Of a stretch of 40,002 bases of DNA, positions 31,226 to 39,887 are shown piece by piece. Made by a program: the position numbers and the translations under genes. The first letter of the stretch is position 1; every line of letters begins with the position of its first letter. The DNA is from Hephaestia sp. MAHUQ-44 (lineage in GTDB: Bacteria > Pseudomonadota > Alphaproteobacteria > Sphingomonadales > Sphingomonadaceae), in NCBI RefSeq assembly GCF_023806085.1, contig NZ_JAMSLX010000021.1:1-40002 (forward strand). Reading direction: 5' to 3'. The notes beneath the pieces were generated by a model, which had not been told where the DNA came from, did no database searches, and saw nothing but the letters and a program-made list of their open reading frames with translations.

Positions 31226-31808
31226 GCCGCGCGATCTGCCGTTGTTCGCGCATGCCGATTGTCTGGCGCGCGCGGGCGCGCCGCCGCGCGGCACAGGTCG
31301 ATATCGCGCCCGGTACTGCCTAGCCTGCGCGGTCGGCGCCGCCGGGCTCGTGCTGATCCTCGTGACGGTCGTCGCGCCGTCGCCACCGCGCCTGGTGTGG
31401 AACGCGAGCGCCAGCGCGCCGCGCGGCCTCTACGCCGTGCAGGCCGGCGCCGCGCTTCACCGCGGTGACATGGTGATCGCGCGGATGCCCGAACGTGTTC
31501 GATCGCTGGCGGCCGAGCGGCGATATCTGCCCAGCGATGTGCCGCTGGTGAAGCGCGTCGCGGCGCTGTCGGGAGATCGTGTTTGCGCGGTCGGCGACAG
31601 AATATCGGTCGACCGCCGGGTCATCGCGCGCCGCCTCGCGCGCGACGCGGCCGGCCGTACCATGCCCTGGTGGCGTGGCTGCGGGACGCTTCGCGGCGGC
31701 GCGATCCTGCTGCTGAACCCGGCGCCGGCGTCGTTCGACGGGCGCTATTTCGGGCCGACGCAGGTCAGCGACGTGATCGGGAAGGCGGTGCCCTTATGGG
31801 TCCGCTGA
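31218..31808 (+). CDS. S26 signal peptidase, TraF-type
   Basis: One N-terminal membrane helix (about residues 33-53) anchors a periplasmic domain of the S26 family. The nucleophile Ser lies in Ala-Ser-Ala-Ser-Ala-Pro-Arg-Gly-Leu-Tyr, and the general-base Lys in Val-Pro-Leu-Val-Lys-Arg-Val-Ala-Ala-Leu-Ser-Gly-Asp. Gly-Arg-Tyr-Phe-Gly-Pro near the end is also conserved. TraF peptidases of IncP-like systems process the conjugative pilin. The GTG start at 31218 overlaps the HTH gene, and the stop overlaps the transglycosylase start by 13 bases. No pilin or other mating-pair genes are in the window, so its substrate here is uncertain. Confidence 0.9.
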   Translation: MTEPRDLPLFAHADCLARAGAPPRGTGRYRARYCLACAVGAAGLVLILVTVVAPSPPRLVWNASASAPRGLYAVQAGAALHRGDMVIARMPERVRSLAAERRYLPSDVPLVKRVAALSGDRVCAVGDRISVDRRVIARRLARDAAGRTMPWWRGCGTLRGGAILLLNPAPASFDGRYFGPTQVSDVIGKAVPLWVR

Positions 31809-32413
31809 AGGCGCTCGCAGGTGCCGTGGTCGTGCTCACGACACCGCTCGAGGCCTCGACGCACGCCGCCGACGTCACCGCAGACTGGCGGCCCTATGTT
31901 GCCGAAGCCTCGGCGCGGTTCGGTATCCCGGTCGCGTGGATCGAGCGTGTGATCGTGGCCGAGAGCGGCGGACGCACGCGCTGGCAGGGACGGCCAACGA
32001 CCTCGCGCGCGGGCGCGATGGGGCTGATGCAGTTGATGCCGGCGACCTGGGCCGCGCTGCGCGTTCGGTATCGGCTCGGCGCTGACGCCTATGATCCGCA
32101 CGACAATATCATCGCCGGCACCGCCTATCTGCGCGCGATGTACGACCGGTTCGGGTATCCTGGGCTGTTCGCCGCCTATAACGCCGGGCCGGGCCGTTAC
32201 GTCGCGCATCTGGCGAACGGCACGCCGCTCCCGCGCGAGACGCGCGCGTACCTTGCCGCCGTCACCGGGACCGCCAACGCGGACGCAATGCAATCCGCGA
32301 CGCCGGCGCGCGACCTCCTCTTCGCGGTCGCGCCTGCGTCGGACCACAACGCAAATTCCATCGATCGCGATGAGAGGATGCCGGGCTTGTTCGTGCCGCT
32401 GTCGTCTCGCTGA
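31796..32413 (+). CDS. Lytic transglycosylase (SLT domain)
   Basis: A signal peptide (Ala-Gly-Ala-Val-Val-Val-Leu, to about residue 24) precedes a goose-lysozyme-like SLT domain (about residues 30-150). The catalytic Glu is in Val-Ile-Val-Ala-Glu-Ser-Gly-Gly. The supporting motifs are Gly-Ala-Met-Gly-Leu-Met-Gln-Leu-Met-Pro-Ala-Thr-Trp, Asp-Pro-His-Asp-Asn-Ile-Ile-Ala-Gly-Thr-Ala-Tyr-Leu and Ala-Ala-Tyr-Asn-Ala-Gly-Pro. Such enzymes open the peptidoglycan locally for a conjugation machine (VirB1/TrbN-like role). The C-terminal 50 residues are less conserved. It overlaps the S26 peptidase upstream. Confidence 0.92.
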   Translation: MGPLKALAGAVVVLTTPLEASTHAADVTADWRPYVAEASARFGIPVAWIERVIVAESGGRTRWQGRPTTSRAGAMGLMQLMPATWAALRVRYRLGADAYDPHDNIIAGTAYLRAMYDRFGYPGLFAAYNAGPGRYVAHLANGTPLPRETRAYLAAVTGTANADAMQSATPARDLLFAVAPASDHNANSIDRDERMPGLFVPLSSR

Positions 32414-32743
32414 GCATCGTCGCGCGCGTGGCTGCGGATGCTGCCAGGCTCGTGGCGCGAGCGCTGCGCGCCCTCTCCTCGGTGGGAGGGGCTCGTCTCG
32501 GATCGGCCGAGCATGGCGGCTGCCGGGGCGTCTGTGCAAGGCCGGCGGCCCCTCCAATTTTGCCGCGATAAGGACGGCTGCTGCGCAGCCGGGTTCATTT
32601 GTTCGCGCGCGACAAAATCGGCTCCTCCGCCGCCGCTGCGCGGTGCCTGCGCTGCCGCTCCGGCAGCCCTGACAGACGCCCCGCCAACCGCCGGACAAGA
32701 GCTGTCCTCGATCAGGAGGACGTCAAGCGGATGGAGGTTCACA
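32414..32743. other. GC-rich non-coding block
   Basis: No gene is supported in these 330 bases. The block carries the same kind of CTCCGCCGCCGCTGCGCGG wording as the gaps before ardC and DUF736. It ends with a ribosome-binding site candidate (GGAGG at 32732-32736) for the next gene. Confidence 0.4.
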
Positions 32744-33103
32744 ATGACCATGATGCAACCAGGGTCGACCGGCGCGGATCGCGTGATGACGGCATTGATC
32801 GCAGGACTCGAGATCGAATTCGGACGCGGCGCGGGCGAGGGTCTGGCGCGGCGTTTCCTGAGCGCGGAGGATGCGGAATTCCGGTGGGATGCGCGCATCT
32901 CGGAGCGCTGGCTGGGCAGTTACGAGAGCGGCGACGAGGAGAATTCGGTGCTCGATCGGGTCGTGATCTGCGGGTGGCTCGACGCGACATGGTTCGCAGC
33001 GACGATGATCGTGGACGACGACGGTGCGGCGCACGGGATGCTCGGATGTCGCGCTTTCGACAACGAAGAGGCGGCGCGCAGGGCGATGGCCGACGCGCAT
33101 TGA
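32744..33103 (+). CDS. Hypothetical protein (119 aa), acidic, element-borne
   Basis: The ATG at 32744 follows a GGAGG stretch. The protein has an N-terminal helix (Val-Met-Thr-Ala-Leu-Ile-Ala-Gly-Leu-Glu-Ile-Glu-Phe), then a Gly/Arg segment, Glu-Arg-Trp-Leu-Gly-Ser-Tyr-Glu and a beta-rich part with Val-Val-Ile-Cys-Gly-Trp-Leu-Asp. It ends with a short Ala-rich helix. It is acidic overall, without signal or membrane segments. I do not recognise a family. Its position between the transglycosylase and relaxase genes is consistent with a conserved accessory gene of this element. Confidence 0.65.
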   Translation: MTMMQPGSTGADRVMTALIAGLEIEFGRGAGEGLARRFLSAEDAEFRWDARISERWLGSYESGDEENSVLDRVVICGWLDATWFAATMIVDDDGAAHGMLGCRAFDNEEAARRAMADAH

Positions 33104-33480
33104 GGATGAGTTTTCGGCGTGGTTGGGGCGCGGTGCAGGCAGCGTCGCGTCCCGGCTCTGGTGTGCCTCGGCTCGGGGCGGGCGATCGCGGACGAGACGG
33201 AGGTACAGGGCCGATTTGGGGGAGCGGAGCGGTGAGGACAGAGGGTCGATGGGAACGGCCTTTGGCGGGGTGGGGCGTAAGGCAAGATAAAGCTGCGGCA
33301 CCGGTGGCCCCACAAGCCATTGTCTGCACATCGTTTTTTGTAGATCTCGTCGGCACTGTCGGGATGCGACTAGTGCCGTGGTGCCAAGAAACGGCAGATT
33401 TCCGCAGGGCGCGCCGGCACCGGTTTTCGCGCGCGCTGGCGCGCGCCATGATTGGTCGATCGCAGGAGTGACAGCGTTCC
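33104..33480. other. Gap upstream of relaxase, oriT candidate region
   Basis: No gene is supported in these 377 bases. Conjugative origins often lie just before the relaxase gene. The segment 33290-33460 has lower GC than its surroundings, a T-run at 33334-33339 and several short inverted words, including a GCGCGC hairpin just before the relaxase. No nic-site consensus was recognised, so the oriT idea rests on position only. Confidence 0.3.
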
Positions 33481-35463
33481 ATGGCAGACGACACCGACTT
33501 CGAGCCACGGCTCGGCCGCCAGAAGGCGCGCGGGAGCAAGCGCGCGCATACCTATCTCGGCCGCGTGCTGGCGGCGACCAATCTGGCGCGCGGCGGCGCG
33601 CTGGCGATGGGGCGATCGGCACGCTTCAACGGCGGCCGGATCGGACGCGGCGCCGGCGTGGGCCGAATGCTTGCATCACGCGGCGGTCGGAGCGCGCTCG
33701 GACGCCGCCGCGTCATCGTCAAGGCAAGCCTCGTCAAGCTGGCCGGCAAGGGGGCCGGCGCGGCGGCGGCGCATCTGCGCTATCTGCAGCGCGACGGGAC
33801 GACGCGCGAGGGCGGGCGCGGCGCGCTCTACGGCCCCGACGCCGATGTCGCGGATGGAGCGTCGTTTCGCACGCGCGGGAGCGGCGATCGGCATCAGTTC
33901 CGGTTCATCGTGTCGCCCGAGGACGGCGCCGAATATGACGACCTCAAACCGCTTACTCGGCGACTGATGGAACGGGTCGAACACGATCTCGGCACCAGGC
34001 TCGACTGGATCGCGATCGATCACTTCAACACCGGCCATCCACACACGCATATCGTTGTACGCGGCGTCGATGATCGAGGGTGCGACCTGATCATCGCGCG
34101 CGACTATCTGACCCGCGGCATGCGCGAGCGCGCCGCCGAGCTCGTCGACCTCGATCTGGGGCCGCGATCGACGCGTGAGATCGAGGGGGCTTTGCGCGCC
34201 GAGATCGGGCAGGAGCGATTGACTGGTATCGACCGCGCGCTGCTGCGCGACGCCGGACTTGATCGCATCGTCGCGGCGACCGGCAACACCGGCTTCGATC
34301 AGACCATTCGTGCCGGACGCCTTGCGACGCTGGCGAGGATGGGGCTGGCCACGTCGATCGGTGCGGGCCGCTACCGCTTGGCGGAGGATCTCGCCGACAC
34401 GCTGCGCCGGTTGGGCGAACGCGGTGATATCATCCGCACGATGCAGCGCGCCATCGAGCGCGCCGCGCTCGAGCGGTCGGTCGCGGGCCAGATCATCTAC
34501 GAGCCGGGCGCCGAGGGGGCTCGGCAGTTGACCGGTCGGGTCGTCGCGCGCGGCCTCGCCGACGAGCATCAGGATCGGCATTATCTGATCGTCGATGCGA
34601 CCGACGGGCGGACCCATTATGTGGCGATCGGCCGAGGCCGCAATTTCGAGGCGCTACCGACCGGGGCGATTGTGCGCATCGACCCGGTCCGCCCATCGAT
34701 CCGCGAGGCCGACCGCACGATCGCTGCGGTCGCGGCGGCGAATGGCGGCCACTATGATATCGACGCACATCTGCGGCTCGATCCGAGCGCGACCGAAGCC
34801 TTCGCCGAAACGCATGTGCGCCGCCTGGAGGCGATGCGGCGCGGCGGAGGCGGCGTCGAGCTTGAGGCATCGGGCCGCTGGACGATCACGCCCGATCATC
34901 TCGAGCGCGTAGCTGCGTGGGAGCGCGCCAAGCTGCGCGACCGCCCGGTGACGGTCACGTTGCTCTCCGCGCGACCGCTCGATCGCCTGGCCGATGCCGA
35001 TGCCGTGACCTGGCTCGACCGGGAGGCTGTCGCGACGGCGCCCGAGCCGCTGCGCGACGCCGGATTCGGACGCGAGGTCTGCACCGCGCAGGCGAGGCGA
35101 CGGCAATGGCTGGTCGAGCAGGGATTGGCCGCGGAAGCGAACGGCGTGGTGACCTTTCGGAAGGACTTGCTCGCGGCGTTGCAGCGGCGCGAGCTGTTGG
35201 CGACCGCACGGCAGCTTTCCGAAGAACTGGATTTGCCTTTCGTCGAAGCCCGGGAGGGCGCGCGCGTCGACGGGATTTATCGACGCTCGGTCGAACTGGT
35301 CAGCGGCCGGTTCGCTCTGGTGGAGCGATCGCGGGACTTCACGCTGGTGCCGTGGCGGCAGGCGCTCGAACGGCAGTTCGGCAGACCGGTATCCGGCATC
35401 ATGCGCGAAAGCGGGATTAATTGGGCGATCGGACGCGGGCGCGGTGGGCCATCGATTTCGTGA
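33481..35463 (+). CDS. Conjugative relaxase, VirD2/DUF3363 type
   Basis: This 660-residue protein nicks transfer DNA at oriT. The first roughly 75 residues are Arg/Gly-rich. The relaxase domain follows (about residues 78-230), with the candidate nucleophile Tyr in Ala-His-Leu-Arg-Tyr-Leu-Gln-Arg-Asp-Gly and the metal-binding cluster His-Pro-His-Thr-His in Phe-Asn-Thr-Gly-His-Pro-His-Thr-His-Ile-Val-Val-Arg-Gly. The long C-terminal part (about residues 260-660) corresponds to DUF3363, as in plasmid and integrative-element relaxases of Alphaproteobacteria. Its length is within the usual range and the frame is intact. In related elements a TraG/VirD4 coupling gene follows directly; here no such gene is seen downstream. 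Confidence 0.92.
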   Translation: MADDTDFEPRLGRQKARGSKRAHTYLGRVLAATNLARGGALAMGRSARFNGGRIGRGAGVGRMLASRGGRSALGRRRVIVKASLVKLAGKGAGAAAAHLRYLQRDGTTREGGRGALYGPDADVADGASFRTRGSGDRHQFRFIVSPEDGAEYDDLKPLTRRLMERVEHDLGTRLDWIAIDHFNTGHPHTHIVVRGVDDRGCDLIIARDYLTRGMRERAAELVDLDLGPRSTREIEGALRAEIGQERLTGIDRALLRDAGLDRIVAATGNTGFDQTIRAGRLATLARMGLATSIGAGRYRLAEDLADTLRRLGERGDIIRTMQRAIERAALERSVAGQIIYEPGAEGARQLTGRVVARGLADEHQDRHYLIVDATDGRTHYVAIGRGRNFEALPTGAIVRIDPVRPSIREADRTIAAVAAANGGHYDIDAHLRLDPSATEAFAETHVRRLEAMRRGGGGVELEASGRWTITPDHLERVAAWERAKLRDRPVTVTLLSARPLDRLADADAVTWLDREAVATAPEPLRDAGFGREVCTAQARRRQWLVEQGLAAEANGVVTFRKDLLAALQRRELLATARQLSEELDLPFVEAREGARVDGIYRRSVELVSGRFALVERSRDFTLVPWRQALERQFGRPVSGIMRESGINWAIGRGRGGPSIS

Positions 35464-35936
35464 CGGAGCGCGGCGTCTGATAGCGGGCTGGTGAAATGAC
35501 ACGAGGCGATGAACGGAATTTTGGCGGGCGCCAGCGAGCTGGACACACCAACGCCGGAAACCGAATATGGGCCGACTACGGCCCGGCAGTTTGGAATAGC
35601 GAAAGTTAAATAGCTGATCTTCCCTCGGGCAGCGCGGCGGTGTCGGCAGGCGCCGACATAGCGGTCGTTCGAGCTGGTGAGCAGCATCTTTAAAAGTAGC
35701 CCTACAGTCACGGGTGAATCGAGAGTGACGGTCGGCCAGCGTTGGGATATTCGGGGCGGTCCGCGGCTGGAACTGTCGTTCGTTCATGCACTCCAGAAAT
35801 GGCAGCAAGGCGCCCCATTTCGGCCGCTCACGCGCAACGGTGTCGACGCCAAAGCCAGCCGTTCATTACGGGCAGTCGGCGAATGCCCGACAATAGTCGT
35901 TATCTGACGTGGAACGGCATCAACAAGTTGGACCAA
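35464..35936. other. Gap after the relaxase, probable element edge
   Basis: No gene is supported in these 473 bases. GC content drops and stop codons are dense. This is where the coupling-protein gene would be expected, so an end of the conserved element or a deletion junction probably lies near 35470-35600. A short minus-strand open frame here, 35654-35808, reads like a common non-coding alphaproteobacterial repeat, but I cannot confirm this. Confidence 0.4.
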
Positions 35937-36617
35937 TCAGGTGCCCACCGCCACCGACGGCTGCTCACCAAGAAGCTGAGCCGAAATTCCACGAAGCTGG
36001 CGCGCGAACTCGTCGGGCGGCTGGCCGCCGGAAATGAGGTAGCGGTCGTCAACGACGACCGCGGGCACGCTGCTGATACCCCGCTGGCGCCAAAGCATCT
36101 CCTCGGCACGGACCTGGTCCGTGTATCGATCCGAAGCGAGGATTTCACGCGCTTCGGCTCCGTCCAGTCCGACTGTCTCCGCCGCGGCGGCGAGCGCATC
36201 GCGATTGCCGGTGTCCTGTTGGTTAGTGAAATAGAGCGTGAATAGCTGCCGCTTCATCTCGAGCTGGTGCCCCTTCTCGCCAGCCCATGCGATCAGCCGG
36301 TGCGCGTCGAACGTGTTGTAGACCCGGCTCGAGTCCGACGTGTTCATGGTGAAGCCGATATCAGCGGCTCGATCCCTAATCCGCGCGCGGTTCTCGCGCA
36401 CCTGATCGGGCGACATGCCGTATTTCGTGGAGATGTGCTCAAACCCGTTCTCGCCGCCTGCCGGCATGTCTGGGTTGAGCTCAAATGGATGGAACGTAAT
36501 GTCCGCCTCGATCTCACCCTTGAGGCTGTCGAGCGCTTTCTCCAATCCAAGCAGGCCAATGACGCACCACGGGCAAGCGATGTCGGAGATGAAGTCGATC
36601 TTGAGCTTCTGGGGCAT
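35937..36617 (-). CDS. DsbA-family oxidoreductase (FrnE-like)
   Basis: This 226-residue thioredoxin-fold protein with an inserted helical domain belongs to the FrnE/2-hydroxychromene-isomerase-like DsbA group. The redox motif Cys-Pro-Trp-Cys is near residues 15-18, after Asp-Phe-Ile-Ser-Asp-Ile-Ala. Further family pieces are Phe-His-Pro-Phe-Glu-Leu-Asn-Pro, Asn-Thr-Phe-Asp-Ala-His-Arg-Leu and the cis-proline loop Ile-Ser-Ser-Val-Pro-Ala-Val. There is no signal peptide, so it should act in the cytoplasm in thiol-disulfide exchange. The start ATG at 36617 has only a weak ribosome-binding site. Its partner proteins cannot be inferred. Confidence 0.92.
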   Translation of the reverse strand: MPQKLKIDFISDIACPWCVIGLLGLEKALDSLKGEIEADITFHPFELNPDMPAGGENGFEHISTKYGMSPDQVRENRARIRDRAADIGFTMNTSDSSRVYNTFDAHRLIAWAGEKGHQLEMKRQLFTLYFTNQQDTGNRDALAAAAETVGLDGAEAREILASDRYTDQVRAEEMLWRQRGISSVPAVVVDDRYLISGGQPPDEFARQLRGISAQLLGEQPSVAVGT

Positions 36618-36879
36618 GGCCTGGGCCTCGTGGTCGAATGGATCTTACTGTTTTGAAGGTTGGCGTTGCCACGCCCGTTCGCAAGGCCTCCCCCACCGGC
36701 GCACGATCTGGTGGGACGGCGGCAATCAACCGTCAGCCATGCGCCCAAATTTCACCGTTGAATGTCGGATTGATGCACCCCGAAGCTGCCATCCAAACAG
36801 GAGTCCCGGTGGCCATCTGCACACAATCGCTATTGGAATTATATAATCATTCCGCTTGGCGAGGATGATGGGCTGCGGG

Positions 36880-37137
36880 TTAGGCTGACACAGCCGTTCG
36901 CAATCGTATGCCGCGACCAGTACCGGTACTTTGCGCATTTTCGCCGATCAGCTCGATCCCAGCGCCTTCCAGAGCGGCGATCACTTTCATCAATGTGTCG
37001 ACGACGCCCCGAACCTGACCGTCAGAGGCCTCCATGCGTTGGATGGTCGGAAGAGATACGCCGGCAAGCGCGGCGAGTTCGCGTTGATCGATACCAAGGA
37101 GCGCCCGTGCCGCCCGCATCTGTTGCGACGTGATCAT
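36880..37137 (-). CDS. XRE-family helix-turn-helix regulator
   Basis: This 85-residue protein is almost entirely an HTH_3 domain: Gln-Met-Arg-Ala-Ala-Arg-Ala-Leu-Leu-Gly, then Gln-Arg-Glu-Leu-Ala-Ala-Leu-Ala-Gly-Val-Ser-Leu-Pro-Thr-Ile-Gln-Arg-Met-Glu, and Val-Met-Lys-Val-Ile-Ala-Ala-Leu-Glu-Gly-Ala-Gly-Ile-Glu-Leu-Ile. A short basic tail follows. The ATG at 37137 begins the conserved part. It could control its own promoter or that of a neighbour. No toxin partner is visible beside it, so I do not call it an antitoxin. The target is unknown. Confidence 0.88.
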   Translation of the reverse strand: MITSQQMRAARALLGIDQRELAALAGVSLPTIQRMEASDGQVRGVVDTLMKVIAALEGAGIELIGENAQSTGTGRGIRLRTAVSA

Positions 37138-37220
37138 CGACGCCGGGATGATGTATAGACCATCAGATTACAAGGGTGGGAATGTAAGACGCTCATCGTC
37201 CTTGGCGCGAGCCTTGATCG

Positions 37221-37731
37221 TTACCTCGGTCTTCGCATTCTGCCTCCCTCTGCCACAGTCGCGATTCTGCCTGCTATGCTCGGAACATCTAACCAAGGAT
37301 ATTCGTGGTTTTCCGCAGGAGTGGGGTACGCAGCGGCGTAAGGCAGAAAATCTGGCGTGCTGCCGGCAATCGCGATCCGATTGCGGTGTGCGACATCGGG
37401 CACCACCAGTACCCGACCATCGAAATATGCACATAGCCTTGCAGCGGGACGCGATGATCGGAACCGGCGGCCGATGAGATCGACGACCAACATCCGTCCT
37501 CGCCGAGCCGCTTTCGGCATCGATCATAGACGCTCTGGAATGCAATGGTCGCAGCCATCGATGATCAGGACGTCGAGGCGACCGGGATCCGCGTCGGCAA
37601 AAGTCGTCGCCGTCCGCACAGGCCACGCGTAGACGGGTATCGTTTTCGGGGATCTCAAGGGGCCTGTGGAGGGTGAGTACCTCGGGATTGGTCTCAACGG
37701 CGCTCATCGCGCAACCGTAGGCGACGCCCAC
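37221..37731 (-). pseudogene. Spermidine-synthase-like gene, decayed by frameshifts
   Basis: Three minus-strand frames together spell a spermidine-synthase-type (SpeE-like) methyltransferase fold. The first has Val-Glu-Thr-Asn-Pro-Glu-Val-Leu and Asp-Thr-Arg-Leu-Arg-Val-Ala-Cys-Ala-Asp-Gly-Asp-Asp-Phe. The second frame continues with Asp-Pro-Gly-Arg-Leu-Asp-Val-Leu-Ile-Ile-Asp-Gly-Cys-Asp. A third frame has Gln-Ser-Val-Tyr-Asp-Arg-Cys-Arg-Lys-Arg-Leu-Gly-Glu-Asp-Gly. The second frame then resumes with Leu-Val-Val-Asp-Leu-Ile-Gly and Phe-Asp-Gly-Arg-Val-Leu-Val-Val-Pro. The first break is explained by one extra T in the TTTT run near 37603. The 5' end is also missing. The family call is from motif memory. 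Confidence 0.6.
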
Positions 37732-37749
37732 AGCCGCGACGCTCGATCC

Positions 37750-39450
37750 TCAGTCGCGCTTGTGATCGCCGGCTTCGACGATTGCGCTCTCCAGGGTCCG
37801 CCGGAAACGCACGCGCGGCGGCCTCAGGCCATGGAGGAAGAGCGTGCGGCGGACGGTGGCGGTCGCACCCACGATATAGACGGCCGTGTCGCGATGGATG
37901 GCCTTGCGTACGAAACCTTCGATCGTCGCGGCCCCCGTCGAATCCAGCATGGTCACCGCCGATAGATCGAAGACATAGGCCTTCGGCCGTTCGCCAATCC
38001 GGTCCAGCGCGGCCCCGACTGCCGCCGCAGCGCCGAAGAAGAAGGCGCCCGATACGCGCACTACGGCGACATCCGGGTCGGTCGCGAGCCCCACCTGATA
38101 GGGCGTGCGGCCATTGCCGTTGGTGCTGTCGGCCTTGTCCTCCTCCGCGAGGGGGTGAATATTCTCGACCTCGGCCGCTTGTGCCATGCGGTGCAGAAAC
38201 AGCATCACGCTGAGTGCGAAACCAACCAGTATGCCCTCGGTGAGATCGCGGAAGATGACGAGCAGGACGGTTGCGAGCAACACTACCGCATCACCCCGCG
38301 ATGCGCGTATCAGCGTGGCGAACTCATGCTTCTCGGTCATGTTCCACGCGACCAGGGCAAGAACGCCGGCCAACGCTGCCAGAGGAATGTAGGAGGCGAG
38401 CGGGGCAGCAACGAGAATGAACAGCAACAGAAACGCCGAGTGCATCATCCCCGAGACGGGGCTGCGCGCGCCCGAGCGGACATTGGTCGCGGTGCGCGCG
38501 ATATTGCCGGTGACGCAGATGCCACCGAACAGGGGCGAGAGGATGTTGGCCACGCCCTGCGCCAGCAACTCGCAATTCGATCGATGCCGGCGCCCCGTCA
38601 TCGAATCGGCGACCACCGCCGACAACAGGCTTTCGATACAGCCGAGCAACGTGAACGACAGCGCATTGGGCAGCACCGCCATCACTCGCGCATAGGATAC
38701 CGTCGGCAGGTGTGGTGCCAGAAGCCCTTGCGGAATACCGCCGAACCGTGTGCCGATCGTCTCGACCGGCAACCCTGCAAGTGCTGCACCCGCAGCAACG
38801 ATTCCCACCGCGATGATGAAGGACGGCCAGTGCGGGCGGTAGCGGCGGATAGCGGCGATGATCCCGATCGTGCCCAGCGCGACGAACACAGCAGCAGGAT
38901 TGACACTCGGTAGGGCGCCGCCGATCGCCGCCAGTTTGGGCAGGAGCGGCCCCGGCTCCTTCTCGAGCGTCAGGCCGAGCAGGTCCTTGATCTGGCTGGC
39001 GAAGATGATGATTGCGATGCCGGCGGTGAAGCCGACTGTGACCGGATAAGGAATATACTTAATGAAGGCGCCCAGCCGCAGTAACCCGACCGCCGCAAGC
39101 ATGATCCCCGACAGGAATGTCGCCAGCAGCAGACCGTCAACGCCATGCTGGGCGACGGTAGCCGACACCAGCACGATGAACGCGCCCGCCGGCCCGCCGA
39201 TCTGGAAACGACTGCCGCCAAACGCCGAGACGACGAAGCCGCCGACGATCGAGGTGTAGAGGCCTCTATCCGGCGTCACTCCCGAGGCGATCGCGATCGC
39301 CATCGACAATGGCAGGGCCACGATGGCGACCGTGAGGCCGGACATGGCGTCGGCTTTCAGGCTCGCCAGTCCGTATCCTTCCTTCAGGACCGTGAAGAGT
39401 TTGGGAGTGTATAGGTCGCGAAATCCTGGCTTCATGGTCGTGGCCGACAT
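37750..39450 (-). CDS. SulP-family anion transporter with STAS domain
   Basis: This 566-residue membrane protein has the SulP/SLC26 arrangement. An N-terminal entry segment is followed by about 12-14 hydrophobic helices (residues about 30-430) with the conserved Gly-Gly-Pro-Ala-Gly-Ala-Phe motif. A cytoplasmic STAS domain (about residues 460-560) contains Val-Phe-Asp-Leu-Ser-Ala-Val-Thr-Met-Leu-Asp-Ser-Thr-Gly. Substrates of the family include sulfate, bicarbonate and dicarboxylates; sequence alone does not decide. I placed the start at the ATG at 39450, with AGAAGGGA upstream. It stands alone, with a decayed gene downstream. Confidence 0.93.
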   Translation of the reverse strand: MSATTMKPGFRDLYTPKLFTVLKEGYGLASLKADAMSGLTVAIVALPLSMAIAIASGVTPDRGLYTSIVGGFVVSAFGGSRFQIGGPAGAFIVLVSATVAQHGVDGLLLATFLSGIMLAAVGLLRLGAFIKYIPYPVTVGFTAGIAIIIFASQIKDLLGLTLEKEPGPLLPKLAAIGGALPSVNPAAVFVALGTIGIIAAIRRYRPHWPSFIIAVGIVAAGAALAGLPVETIGTRFGGIPQGLLAPHLPTVSYARVMAVLPNALSFTLLGCIESLLSAVVADSMTGRRHRSNCELLAQGVANILSPLFGGICVTGNIARTATNVRSGARSPVSGMMHSAFLLLFILVAAPLASYIPLAALAGVLALVAWNMTEKHEFATLIRASRGDAVVLLATVLLVIFRDLTEGILVGFALSVMLFLHRMAQAAEVENIHPLAEEDKADSTNGNGRTPYQVGLATDPDVAVVRVSGAFFFGAAAAVGAALDRIGERPKAYVFDLSAVTMLDSTGAATIEGFVRKAIHRDTAVYIVGATATVRRTLFLHGLRPPRVRFRRTLESAIVEAGDHKRD

Positions 39451-39876
39451 GACGATCCCTTCTTCTGCCACCTGTCGGGCGGGATCGTCGGCCGGAAGCG
39501 ATGGTCGGCGCCGCTCTGTTCGTTTTCGTTGCAATCGAGAGATGCAGGCGACGCGTTTGAGCGCCCGTAGTCACATTCGACTCACATCTAGACCGCCATT
39601 TGCATGTATGAAACATGATAGATCATGTCTAGGAGATCAGTCCAATGACTGTCTTTGCAGGGCAGCGGACGCGTCTCCGGCGCACGGATCGTATTGAGAT
39701 TTTCTGCCTTTTGAACGGCCTGTTCGCAATCCGACCGGTTCGTTCAAAGGATGGGCGACAACGCGGTGCATCTCAGTCGTTGAAGCTTTTCCGTCGACCG
39801 CCGGAAAGCGAACGCCGAATGAGCTTTCCGCTGATGGCTGCAATGTTCGACTATTCGGAACAGCGGGTTCCAACTT
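39451..39876. other. Gap between SulP promoter and IS5 end
   Basis: No gene is supported in these 426 bases. The SulP promoter should lie within the first 150 bases. The rest is stop-rich and lower in GC. A CTTAAG word at 39874-39879 lies next to the insertion-sequence end and might be its target or edge. Confidence 0.35.
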
Positions 39877-39887
39877 AAGATCAGGAC

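Noticed and set aside
36638..36868. Small plus-strand frame between dsbA-like and XRE genes
   Set aside because: No ribosome-binding site and no similarity that I recognise. The region includes an AT-rich promoter-like TATAAT, so it is more likely intergenic.
36880..37137. XRE protein as an antitoxin
   Set aside because: No toxin-like gene lies beside it on either side.
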